DNA of 64,000 nucleotides from Bacillus sp. FJAT-28004 (GTDB lineage: Bacteria; Bacillota; Bacilli; Paenibacillales; Paenibacillaceae), in contig NZ_LGHP01000001.1 of assembly GCF_001280845.1 (NCBI RefSeq), positions 3,498,418 through 3,562,417 of the forward strand, read 5' to 3'. Of this stretch, positions 42,535 through 50,162 are shown one piece after another. The position numbers were made by a program, and so were the translations under genes. Every line of letters starts with the position of its first letter. Position 1 is the first letter of the stretch. The notes below the pieces were generated by a model. That model searched no databases. It was given only the letters and a program-made list of their open reading frames with translations, and had not been told where the DNA came from.

Positions 42535-43086
42535 ATGCTGAATGGGACGACGACAATACCGCGTAAGAATAGAAGACAAAAAGGTTTTGCGTCTTTCGCT
42601 GCTTTTGGAATCACGATGACCTTATTAGCTGGCTGCGGACAAACAGGAACGAGCGAAATGGGTGCTCCGCCTAATCCGGATTCCGCTGCAATCGCACCCG
42701 CTAATCTAGACGAAGAAACGAACGCTGTATCCGAGGCGGATAATCCCTTCGCTGCTGCAGGCATTAATGATCCCCAGGCTTTTATCAAAATGTTCGAGGC
42801 GGCTAAGGCAGCTGTTGCCGCTGATGAGAAAGATGCAGTTGCAGAGCTAGTGCTACTGCCGCTTCGTGTAAACGGGAAAACGCCTATGGAAATTACGTCC
42901 AAAGCGGAATTTATTGAGAAATATGATTTAATCATGACCAAGTCCGTGAAAGAGGCGCTAGCCGCGCAGAAGGTTGAGGATTTGTTCGTTCGCGATCAAG
43001 GGGTGATGGTCGGAGACGGTGAGCTTTGGTTTGGCGCATCGGCCGAGGAGCCTCAGGTATACGGCATTATTGCCGTTAACCCTTAG
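42535..43086 (+). CDS. Hypothetical lipoprotein
   Basis: The 183-residue protein has an unusually long basic leader (MLNGTTTIPRKNRRQKGF) before the lipoprotein signal helix and lipobox LLAGCG at about residue 33. The mature part is Ala/Glu-rich, with DPQAFIKMFEAAKAAVAADEKDAVAELVLLPLRVNGKTP and GELWFGASAEEPQVYGIIAVNP, a pattern seen in small NTF2-like export proteins, though I do not assign the family. GGAGG is 6 nt before the ATG. Confidence 0.65.
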   Translation: MLNGTTTIPRKNRRQKGFASFAAFGITMTLLAGCGQTGTSEMGAPPNPDSAAIAPANLDEETNAVSEADNPFAAAGINDPQAFIKMFEAAKAAVAADEKDAVAELVLLPLRVNGKTPMEITSKAEFIEKYDLIMTKSVKEALAAQKVEDLFVRDQGVMVGDGELWFGASAEEPQVYGIIAVNP

Positions 43087-43134
43087 TAGGTACCGTAAAG
43101 AAATAGACGCCGATTGTAGATTAAATGTACAAAA

Positions 43135-43170
43135 AAACAGTCCACCTTGTCATCATATCGTGGACTGTTT
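43135..43170 (-). terminator. Terminator after the minus-strand lipoprotein gene
   Basis: AAACAGTCCAC (43135-43145) and GTGGACTGTTT (43160-43170) form an 11-bp stem. On the minus strand a T-run follows (complement of 43131-43137). It lies between convergent lipoprotein genes. Confidence 0.8.
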
Positions 43171-43186
43171 GGTATGAATCCTTTTT

Positions 43187-43627
43187 CTATTCCTTCGTAA
43201 GAGACTTTAACACCTCAACCGCCATTGTTACTTTATCCTCTCCCAACGTAGTTTCCGTTCCATAAAAAAACAGCACATTTGCTACATGGTGTGAACGATA
43301 TGGCTCCAAATCCGCTGCTGCCCAACTACCAGCGAAATCCTCTAATCCCTTTTTAGCCTCTTTGCTTGATGAATACATATAAATACTGATATTCTGACTA
43401 GTATTATAGCTAAATTGCTCCGGTTTAATATCGTTATAGGCTCTCGAAAATACAGCATCCGGATTGATATCGGTTTTTTCGGTTAACGGGATGCCATGTT
43501 TTTTGAATACGTTCTTTATTTGTTCTAACGTTATCGTTGCATCGTTTTGCTCATTCGAACCTCCGCCGTAAGTACATCCTGTAACCACTAAACACATCAT
43601 ACAAACGATTATAATGATTTTCCTCAT
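43187..43627 (-). CDS. Hypothetical lipoprotein
   Basis: The 146-residue protein has the signal MRKIIIIVCMMCLVVTGCTY (Cys18), then a mature part with ITLEQIKNVFKKHGIPLTEK and later SIYMYSSSKEAKKGLEDFAGSWAA and VANVLFFYGTE. The helix-turn followed by a strand pair occurs in small Bacillus lipoproteins of unknown role. Start ATG 43627; the upstream sequence has a weak AAGGGG-like site. Confidence 0.65.
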   Translation of the reverse strand: MRKIIIIVCMMCLVVTGCTYGGGSNEQNDATITLEQIKNVFKKHGIPLTEKTDINPDAVFSRAYNDIKPEQFSYNTSQNISIYMYSSSKEAKKGLEDFAGSWAAADLEPYRSHHVANVLFFYGTETTLGEDKVTMAVEVLKSLTKE

Positions 43628-43672
43628 AACATCGCCCCTTTAACTGCTATGACGTATTAAAAAGGAAATAAG

Positions 43673-44182
43673 TTACAGAAGCTCATTCCAGCCAAGCCCT
43701 AATTCGGTAACGGTGTCATTACCAATTTGGATATCTTTTTTCGTAAAAGCCTCCGCACCCAATCTGTAATAAAAGGCTGTTGCACAATTTTTCTCTAAAA
43801 CCCATACCATTAATGATTGGTAATGGTGTCGTTTCAAATGATTGACCACAGCGGAAAACAGCGCTTTTCCATATCCCAGTCCCTGGTATTCTTCGAGCAA
43901 GTATATGGAGTAAAGCTCTGAGTCGTAGTGATATTGCTCACTCCTGCACTTCCCACCGTTTGCGAACCCAACTATTGCTCCATCATCACTTTCCATAACG
44001 TAAATCACTTCATCGGGATTCGAACGATTAAATACCCAATTCCAATTGTTAATACGGCTTTCGACACTGAGCTTGGACAAATATTCATCCGAGATTATCC
44101 CCTTGTAGGTGGTTTTCCAGCTCGCTACATGAACATGAGAGATACCAGGTACATCATCAATCGTCGCCTGTCGAATCCGCAT
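43673..44182 (-). CDS. GNAT family N-acetyltransferase
   Basis: The 169-residue protein shows the GNAT pattern: MRIRQATIDDVPGISHVHVASW at the N-terminus, SIYLLEEYQGLGYGKALFSAV with the acetyl-CoA binding Q-x-x-G-x-G/A loop (YQGLGYGKAL), and LMVWVLEKNCATAFYYRLGAE. The W-K-T-T-Y-K-G-I-I motif near residue 30 places it in the common Bacillus group of uncharacterised acetyltransferases. Substrate unknown. AGAGG precedes the ATG. It lies 53 nt after the kinase-like gene on the same strand. Confidence 0.88.
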   Translation of the reverse strand: MRIRQATIDDVPGISHVHVASWKTTYKGIISDEYLSKLSVESRINNWNWVFNRSNPDEVIYVMESDDGAIVGFANGGKCRSEQYHYDSELYSIYLLEEYQGLGYGKALFSAVVNHLKRHHYQSLMVWVLEKNCATAFYYRLGAEAFTKKDIQIGNDTVTELGLGWNELL

Positions 44183-44235
44183 ATTATCCTCTTTTCTAAT
44201 CGCGTAATTGGAATGAATATACTTTGACCTCCCTA

Positions 44236-44892
44236 TTATCCTCTTAAAAAATCAGAAGCTTTATTTTCACGCAGCCAACTCGTCATAAAATTAAACAGCT
44301 CTATAGAGTACATATGTTCTTTGTTCCCAGCCGGCATTGTCTCAACAATTTGTTTTACATTGTCTTCAACCGACACGGATTCAATGAAACTAACCAAACC
44401 CGGATTAAATGAATTTAGCGCTTCAAAGTAATGCCTCTGCGGTTCAATAAAAGTTAAATGCATTTCAAATCCTCCTCGTCCTCTGGTCGTGTCTCCCTCC
44501 TTGCGTCTACGCAGCTCAGCTTCATTTATATTTAATAAATAATATTTATCTGGAAATCCAATCTTACGAGCAAGCAATTGCTTACGGTAATAATCCGTTA
44601 TGAAATCAAGCGACTGTCCGTCAAAGAGAGTAAATCCAAAAGCCCAGTTGTACCAGAACGGCTGAAATAGATCGATGTCAATAACAACAAAACGATGATC
44701 CCTGCATTTCTCCTGTGCTATTCTAAAGCGATCAAGCTGACGTTCAAAGAACCATTCAGGATACTCATGCTCAGGGCGTTTCCACCACGTATTCACTTCG
44801 GGAATATGATAACCATCGTAGTTTAATGCTAACGCGCTAGAGGTCGTCGTCTTGCCAACTGCACTTGCACCTTCTATTTGTATAATCGTCAT
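44236..44892 (-). CDS. P-loop kinase-like protein
   Basis: The 218-residue protein has an N-terminal Walker A (IQIEGASAVGKTTTSSAL) and a second acidic segment HRFVVIDIDLFQPFWYNW, with a later lid-like RRRKEGDTTRGRGGFEMHL carrying several Arg. This matches small-molecule or nucleoside kinases of the AAA_18/Zeta-like group; the substrate is not known. Its ATG overlaps the stop of the preceding frame (ATGA at 44889-44892), so it is translationally coupled to the split gene upstream. Confidence 0.75.
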   Translation of the reverse strand: MTIIQIEGASAVGKTTTSSALALNYDGYHIPEVNTWWKRPEHEYPEWFFERQLDRFRIAQEKCRDHRFVVIDIDLFQPFWYNWAFGFTLFDGQSLDFITDYYRKQLLARKIGFPDKYYLLNINEAELRRRKEGDTTRGRGGFEMHLTFIEPQRHYFEALNSFNPGLVSFIESVSVEDNVKQIVETMPAGNKEHMYSIELFNFMTSWLRENKASDFLRG

Positions 44893-45565
44893 AAAATTCC
44901 CCTCGCACTTCGCTTAATTCTGCTTTTATAGAAAAACCATGAGGTGAAAATCGATTCCTCTGCATTATGGCTTGCAACCTTATTTATGAAATAAAAATCC
45001 TGAGGATCTATTTCTATTTTTGTAATAGGTTGAACCGGCGCTTCGCTTATCCACTCGTCAAATGAAACGATCGAATGACTAACCAATCTAAACGGTTCCT
45101 GTGGTAGAAAGTACACCATCCACTTCTCCATGGGGCTTTATTCATAGTGTCGCTGGTTAACGAGAAGAAATAATATTTACTAGATGCATTCACTTTTAAA
45201 CATGCATTTCGAAAGTTTCCTACCAATTTACTCCGATCAAAAACAGCATAAAACAACGGCCAGATGCCATCTTTTGTGCCAAATACAGCGTCCACATATT
45301 TACCGTTAAAAAGTGTCTGTCTTCTCAACTCGAATTGTTCAATATTTTTATGATTTGACCCGTGCATAATTACGGGCTTCGTCATTGCTATATACTGTAC
45401 AAAACGGAACTTAGGATAAGTGCTGGAATACATAATTTCAGACTTATTGCGAACGGCGTCCGAATACAACTTTTCATATTCCTTGATTTCATCATCAGAG
45501 AAATTAAATACAGGAGAGCGATAAAATAGGAGCCCCATCAATACTGAAGCTACTTTACGTATCAT
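44889..45565 (-). pseudogene. Conserved gene of unknown function split by a frameshift near 45130
   Basis: Two overlapping minus-strand frames look like parts of one protein. The first starts at ATG 45565 (AGAGGG upstream) and reads MIRKVASVLMGLLFYRSP up to KYYFFSLTSDTMNKAP, then loses its character (RSGWCTFYHRNRLDW). The second, from about 45131, continues EKWMVYFLPQEPFRLVSHSI to ITKIEIDPQDFYFINKVASHN and ends at 44889, coupled to the kinase-like gene. Joined, they give about 225 residues. The break lies at a CCCC run (complement of 45131-45134), so a sequencing or assembly error, a true mutation or programmed frameshifting are all possible. Family not recognised. Confidence 0.65.
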
Positions 45566-45592
45566 GCCATTCCCTCTATCCGGACGGAGCCA

Positions 45593-45766
45593 TTATTTTT
45601 TTACACTTTTTATAAAGGCATTGCCAACGACAAGCGTAACGGCAATAACCACGATAACAACTAAAGTATCTTCTGAATTGTGGACACGGTGGGTTAAATC
45701 GAACAGGTACCCTAATTCAAAAAATAGGATAACCAGCCAGATCGCAAAATAATGTTTTGTGCTCAT
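45593..45766 (-). CDS. Two-helix membrane microprotein (57 residues)
   Basis: From ATG 45766 the minus strand reads MSTKHYFAIWLVILFFELGY then LFDLTHRVHNSED and a second helix TLVVIVVIAVTLVVGNAF, ending IKSVKK and TAA. GAGG is 8 nt upstream. Both helices and the basic C-terminus make a convincing small membrane protein. It is 27 nt ahead of the split gene and probably heads the same operon. Confidence 0.65.
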   Translation of the reverse strand: MSTKHYFAIWLVILFFELGYLFDLTHRVHNSEDTLVVIVVIAVTLVVGNAFIKSVKK

Positions 45767-45809
45767 CGTATCAACCTCTTCTCAAGACGATTTATTTGGC
45801 CAAACCATT

Positions 45810-46250
45810 CTAATTTCGTCTCCAATTATTTTTCACAAGCAAAATAGCTATAATCAACAAAAATATGCCACCTACATAAAAAAGCACCTTTTTAAAGCTG
45901 AATGCTTTTCCCTCATATTCGCTCCCATACACTGCCTTAATGAAAGAACCATCGTCTGCCTTTATCGCAATGGCCTCATTAATATCTATATCCTTGATTG
46001 CGTAGTATTCCGTTCCCTTCGGATAAAAGTTTGAGAAGTTGCCAGAGTAAGTCCCTTCTTCATCTGAATAGGAGGTTACCTTTCCGATTTTATCGCCAAT
46101 TTGCGATGATTCCACCCAAGTGTCCGAAATGATATAAGACTTGCCGTCGTTCACAACAAAGCGATGTGCCCAATCCGCATGTGCCGACCCTAAAGCAACC
46201 AATGTACTTACTGCGAAAAAAACGCTAAATAAAAACATAAACTTCCTCAA
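45810..46250 (-). CDS. Hypothetical exported protein with C-terminal membrane anchor
   Basis: The 146-residue protein starts at TTG 46250, supported by GGGAGGTG 9 nt upstream. A signal peptide (FMFLFSVFFAVSTLVALGSAHA) precedes a domain with WAHRFVVNDGKSYIISDTWVE, IGKVTSYSDEEGTYSGNFSNFYPKGTEYYAIK and a final helix VLFYVGGIFLLIIAILLV with a basic tail. The fold looks beta-rich; function unknown. It is the fifth small exported protein in about 5 kb. Confidence 0.65.
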   Translation of the reverse strand: MRKFMFLFSVFFAVSTLVALGSAHADWAHRFVVNDGKSYIISDTWVESSQIGDKIGKVTSYSDEEGTYSGNFSNFYPKGTEYYAIKDIDINEAIAIKADDGSFIKAVYGSEYEGKAFSFKKVLFYVGGIFLLIIAILLVKNNWRRN

Positions 46251-46399
46251 ATGGTTGCACCTCCCTGCATTGTACCTTAATTAGACGAAAAAAAAGAGAG
46301 AGAGTTGCATTTGGATCACCGTTAACAAATAAAGCTGCCAATCCGTTATGATCGACAGCCAACACTCGTTTATATCAACCTCATTTTATCGTTAAACGA

Positions 46400-46846
46400 T
46401 TAAGTGTTTGTGAATATCTGAGAGGCAAGTTCTTCGGCGTAGTCCAAAATATGGATACGTTCACCATGCCCCTCTATTCGATTCACAACTTGCTTAGCCG
46501 TTTCAAAATTAAAGGTAACGCGGCCAGTGGTCTCAAACCCTTCCGGCATAGGAACAAAGCTATGAACCTTAGCGATAACAAATACAGTATACGTATCTGT
46601 TTCCGTCCAATACCAGCAGGCAAAAGGTATTCTCTTTGGCATCAATAACAGGCCGGCTTCCTCCACCGTCTCCCGATCTAACGCCTCGTCTATACTCTCG
46701 CCCGGTTCGATTCTGCCGCCAACCGTCGTTAGTGTTTGTTCGTTGCGATCCCATACCATCACGATCGACCCATCATCAAGCAAAGGAATACTGTGTATGC
46801 CAGCAATTCTTTTGTCCGTTGGGAGCTCCTTCACTCTTTTTAACAT
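46400..46846 (-). CDS. NUDIX hydrolase
   Basis: Hydrolyses a nucleoside diphosphate linked to another group. The 148-residue protein has an intact Nudix box, GRIEPGESIDEALDRETVEEAG, fitting GX5EX7REUXEEXGU, preceded by IPLLDDGSIVMVWDRNEQTLTTVGG and followed by CWYWTETDTYTVFVIAKVH. Substrate not predictable. GGAGAGG lies 4 nt before ATG 46846. Next to it on the same strand is a murF remnant. Confidence 0.9.
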   Translation of the reverse strand: MLKRVKELPTDKRIAGIHSIPLLDDGSIVMVWDRNEQTLTTVGGRIEPGESIDEALDRETVEEAGLLLMPKRIPFACWYWTETDTYTVFVIAKVHSFVPMPEGFETTGRVTFNFETAKQVVNRIEGHGERIHILDYAEELASQIFTNT

Positions 46847-46870
46847 AAAACCCTCTCCTTCAGCCTATCG

Positions 46871-47185
46871 CTACTCATTACTTAGAAGGTGACAGACCTC
46901 TTCCAGCTTCATACCTCGAGATCCTTTAACTAAAACGACATCATCTTTACGAAGTATTCGCAGACACTCCAATTTAATTGGCTTCGATATACCTTGGCGA
47001 TGCTTTGCAGCGCTTTTAACGTATCTTTTACTATAATAATCGGCAATCCTTCTGGAGGCGGTGTATGGTCTGCTTACCATAAGGAAGCGACTGCACCCCC
47101 CTCAAAAGCCTGATGCATGCAGCGTTTCTTGCCACGCATAACCTTCAGCCATGTTTATGATTTCTTCAAGGGAACGTTTGATCAT
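46871..47185 (-). pseudogene. murF: murF remnant (ends retained, middle deleted)
   Basis: From ATG 47185, with GGGAGG upstream, the minus strand reads MIKRSLEEIINMAEGYAWQE, which resembles the first helix of UDP-N-acetylmuramoyl-tripeptide:D-Ala-D-Ala ligase, and stops after 27 codons. About 200 nt further, another frame ends LECLRILRKDDVVLVKGSRGMKLEEVCHLL, the typical MurF C-terminus (GDVVLVKGSRGM). The ATP-binding middle of about 350 residues is missing. The intact essential gene must lie elsewhere, so this is the wreck of a second copy. Confidence 0.7.
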
Positions 47186-47319
47186 TGGAATCCTCCCTTA
47201 TGGTCAACGCATTTCACTATAATCACCCATATATTACCTTATATTAAATTGCTTTGCTCGATTTTTCCACCCATATCTTCCTAGTTATATGCCTTATCCG
47301 TTATAAATGAACAAAAAAA

Positions 47320-47345
47320 CGCTTGCGGCTAAGAGCCGGCAAGCG
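47320..47345 (-). terminator. Terminator overlapping the end of the ribosomal-protection gene
   Basis: CGCTTGCGGCT (47320-47330) pairs with AGCCGGCAAGCG (47334-47345) with one bulge; the minus strand continues with TTTTTTT. The TAG stop at 47331-47329 lies at the loop. Confidence 0.8.
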
Positions 47346-49332
47346 CATTACGAACAGCTAATATATATTTCGACTGATCCAGCGGGTTGACACCTCGCCT
47401 TACCCGTTCCGCCTTTACATCAGGCGGACATTCGCGATATCCGGCGAAGAAGGTTGCCAGCGCGCCTCTGCCCTTTGTAAGCGATCCGAACCTCGCAGGA
47501 AACTCAAGCGACGTAGCCACAGGAATGATCCCTTCGATTTCCATTCGTTCCTGCCTGACGACTGGCGTGTCAAACTCACCCCGCATCAGAATGAGCTCAT
47601 TCATCAGCTTGCCACCCGTCTCTTCCGGAACAGAGAGGCGGAAGGACAGCATAGGCTCCAGCAGCTTTACCCCAATACGTGATAAACCATCCATAATGCC
47701 CATCGGCGTTGCTACCGCAAAATCAAGCGGATGGGTATGCCACACATGATGCTCACCCTCGACGAGAGTAACCTTAATATCCGTTACTTCCCAGCCAAAA
47801 AGCCCCTGCTGCAGCGCTTCAGGTACACTTCTTGCTACCTCGTTCTGATAGCGGTCAAGCAGACGCTCCGAGCGAACAACAGAGCTGAACGTTATTCCGC
47901 TCCCCCGTTCACCGGGCTCAATATAAAACCGCAGTATTGCCCAGCATGGCTTCGGCATTGTGTAGGCAATGAAACCCTCGCCTGTTTGAGCAGGCGTCTC
48001 TTTATAAATGACAGACGGCTGATCGAATTCAGCCTTTAGGCCGTACCGATTGTTCAGCACATGCGTAAGCACCTCAATCTGAATCGGCCCCATTACTTTC
48101 AGATGCAGCTCGCGCTGATCCTGCAGCCATTGTAAATCGAGCAGCGGATCCTCATCCGCAAGCTCATGCAGCGCCGCAACGACAGCCGGATATTCGGCTT
48201 CGTTGCTCCAGCGCACCTGTACCGTCAGCAGCGGTACGGCCATCCGCGTCTCACCAGGCACATATTCTGCGCTGCCTATAATGTCGCCAATGCGTGCCTG
48301 AGTCCAGCCGCAAACAGCTGCAATATCTCCTGCCGCGAGCAGTCCCACATCCTCGGCCTTCTGCCCATCGATTTTGCGAATCTGTGTAATTTTCTCCTCG
48401 ATCTGCTGCGTCTCATTGCGGACGGAATCACGATTGCGAATGATGCCGCTGTATAGGCGAACATAAGCGATTCTACCCATCGCCGCATCACGCTCGATAC
48501 GGAAGACAACACCCGACACCGGACCTTCTGAGACGATTTTGGGTGGAGGCAGCAGTGTAATCATCGCTTGCATGAGCGGCTCGATACCTATCCCACGATT
48601 CGATGCGCCAAAAAGAATCGGAAACAGCTCACCACGCTGTGTAAGCGCAGGCAGCCGTTGATTCAGCTCCGCTTTCGGCAGCGTGCCGCTATCCAAATAT
48701 TGCAGAAGCAGTGATTCATCGTGCTCTGCCATGGTTTCCTCCAGCTGCTGCAAATAGATCTGGGCTTCCTCCGTCTCACTCTCCGCTGTTCCAGCCCCAA
48801 GCAAGCTAACTGCACCGCTAAAGCTATCTTCGATACCAAGCGGGGCCTGAACCGGCGCTGCTTGATTGGATAGCAACCGCCTGATTTGCTGGATCGTTCC
48901 TAATGGATCGGCTCCGATTCGGTCCATCTTGTTCACATAAATAAGCGTAGGAATATTTCTCTCCCGTAAGGCATGCCAAATGACTTCTGTCTGCGCCTGT
49001 ACACCCTCCACCGCTGACAAAATAAGTACCGCTCCATCCATGACGCGAAGTGAACGCTCGACCTCCGAGAGAAAATCGACATGACCCGGGGTATCAATCA
49101 AATTAATGGTTACACCCTGCCAAGAGAAACGAGTTGCAGCTGCACGTACCGATATACCCCTTGATCGTTCCACTTCAAGAAAATCCGTCTGCGCCGTCCC
49201 CGCATCCACACTGCCAAGCGATCGAATGCGTCCGCTATGGAATAAAATCTGTTCTGTTGTGGTTGTCTTTCCTGCATCTACGTGAGCAAATATTCCGATG
49301 TTTCGTATATGTGTTGAAGCATTAGGCTCCAT
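47329..49332 (-). CDS. Tet(M)/Tet(W)-like ribosomal protection GTPase
   Basis: EF-G-like GTPase of 667 residues that by homology would release tetracycline from the ribosome. G1 AHVDAGKTTTTEQILF, switch SRGISVRAA, G3 DTPGHVDF and G4 NKMDR are intact, followed by domain II, and a C-terminal EF-G domain IV/V region with HTHPLDFAVATPMGIMDGL and MEIEGIIPVAT. The length is close to that of Tet(M) proteins (about 640). It is likely a chromosomal member common in Paenibacillus, since no mobile element or regulator is beside it; activity against tetracycline is not proven. AAGGGG precedes ATG 49332. Confidence 0.85.
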   Translation of the reverse strand: MEPNASTHIRNIGIFAHVDAGKTTTTEQILFHSGRIRSLGSVDAGTAQTDFLEVERSRGISVRAAATRFSWQGVTINLIDTPGHVDFLSEVERSLRVMDGAVLILSAVEGVQAQTEVIWHALRERNIPTLIYVNKMDRIGADPLGTIQQIRRLLSNQAAPVQAPLGIEDSFSGAVSLLGAGTAESETEEAQIYLQQLEETMAEHDESLLLQYLDSGTLPKAELNQRLPALTQRGELFPILFGASNRGIGIEPLMQAMITLLPPPKIVSEGPVSGVVFRIERDAAMGRIAYVRLYSGIIRNRDSVRNETQQIEEKITQIRKIDGQKAEDVGLLAAGDIAAVCGWTQARIGDIIGSAEYVPGETRMAVPLLTVQVRWSNEAEYPAVVAALHELADEDPLLDLQWLQDQRELHLKVMGPIQIEVLTHVLNNRYGLKAEFDQPSVIYKETPAQTGEGFIAYTMPKPCWAILRFYIEPGERGSGITFSSVVRSERLLDRYQNEVARSVPEALQQGLFGWEVTDIKVTLVEGEHHVWHTHPLDFAVATPMGIMDGLSRIGVKLLEPMLSFRLSVPEETGGKLMNELILMRGEFDTPVVRQERMEIEGIIPVATSLEFPARFGSLTKGRGALATFFAGYRECPPDVKAERVRRGVNPLDQSKYILAVRNALAGS

Positions 49333-49405
49333 TAAACATGTCCCCTTACCCTTACTAGCTATTCCTTTTCTTATCCTACCGCTGAAAGCGTTTTACGGCA
49401 ACAAA

Positions 49406-49443
49406 AAACGGCCTACCGGGGCAATCGCCCGATAAGCCGTTTA
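49406..49443 (-). terminator. Terminator of the YceI gene
   Basis: AAACGGC and GCCGTTT form the base of a hairpin with inner CCGGG/CCCG pairs (49406-49443); the minus strand continues with TTTTGTTG. It lies 23 nt after the YceI stop. Confidence 0.75.
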
Positions 49444-49465
49444 ATTAGATGTACTTCTATTTATA

Positions 49466-49999
49466 TTAGCCTTGTTGAATCGCTTCAATATCGATGGAGA
49501 TCTTCACTTCGTCGCCAATGAGTACGCCGCCTGTTTCGAGAGCAGTATTATACGTTAAGCCGTAGTCACTGCGCTTCAGGCTGCCTGTCGCGCTAAAGCC
49601 TACTTTATCGTTGCCCCAAGGATCTTTGCCTGCACCTTCGAAGCTAACAGCAAATTTCTCGGAACGCGTCACACCGTGAAGGTTCACATCCCCAAGTACG
49701 GAATACTCACCGTTGTCTGTTTTTGTGATTGCTGTTGATGTAAATACGAGCTTTGGAAACTGCTCGATATCAAAAAAATCACTGTTGCGCAAATGTGCAT
49801 CACGATCTTTGTTGCGTGTATCCACGCTTTCGAGGTCAATCGTAAGCTGGATGTCAGCCGAAGTCAGGTCATGCGCGTCAGCGGAGATATTGGCTTCAAA
49901 AGCATGAAAAGCACCTTTTACTTTTGCGATCATCATATGTTTTACCGAGAAATCGATACTGCTGTGCGTGGAATCAACCGTCCATTGTGATTTTGCCAT
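49466..49999 (-). CDS. YceI family protein
   Basis: Lipocalin-like protein of 177 residues that binds an isoprenoid or other amphipathic molecule in characterised relatives. Motifs: WTVDSTHSSIDFSVKHMMIAKVKGAF at the N-terminus, DARNKDRDAHLRNSDFFD-like segment (VDTRNKDRDAHLRNSDFF), and GDVNLHGVTRSEKF. It lacks the signal peptide of the E. coli protein, so it is cytoplasmic, as usual for Firmicutes. AGGAGG is 9 nt before ATG 49999. Confidence 0.92.
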   Translation of the reverse strand: MAKSQWTVDSTHSSIDFSVKHMMIAKVKGAFHAFEANISADAHDLTSADIQLTIDLESVDTRNKDRDAHLRNSDFFDIEQFPKLVFTSTAITKTDNGEYSVLGDVNLHGVTRSEKFAVSFEGAGKDPWGNDKVGFSATGSLKRSDYGLTYNTALETGGVLIGDEVKISIDIEAIQQG

Positions 50000-50116
50000 T
50001 TTAAAATTCCTCCTATGTATAATTTATTATTAACTTACTTTTTAAAATCAACTAACTTATAATATGTATATATTATTGTTTAAACCTATTTTTGTCAATT
50101 GTATTTACAAAAAAAA

Positions 50117-50151
50117 GACGCCAGAGAAGTTGAAGCAACTTCTCTGGCGTC
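50117..50151 (-). terminator. Strong terminator of the MATE gene
   Basis: GACGCCAGAGAAGTTG (50117-50132) and CAACTTCTCTGGCGTC (50136-50151) form a perfect 16-bp stem with a 3-nt loop, followed on the minus strand by TTTTTTTT. Confidence 0.93.
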
Positions 50152-50162
50152 CTAGCTTATTT

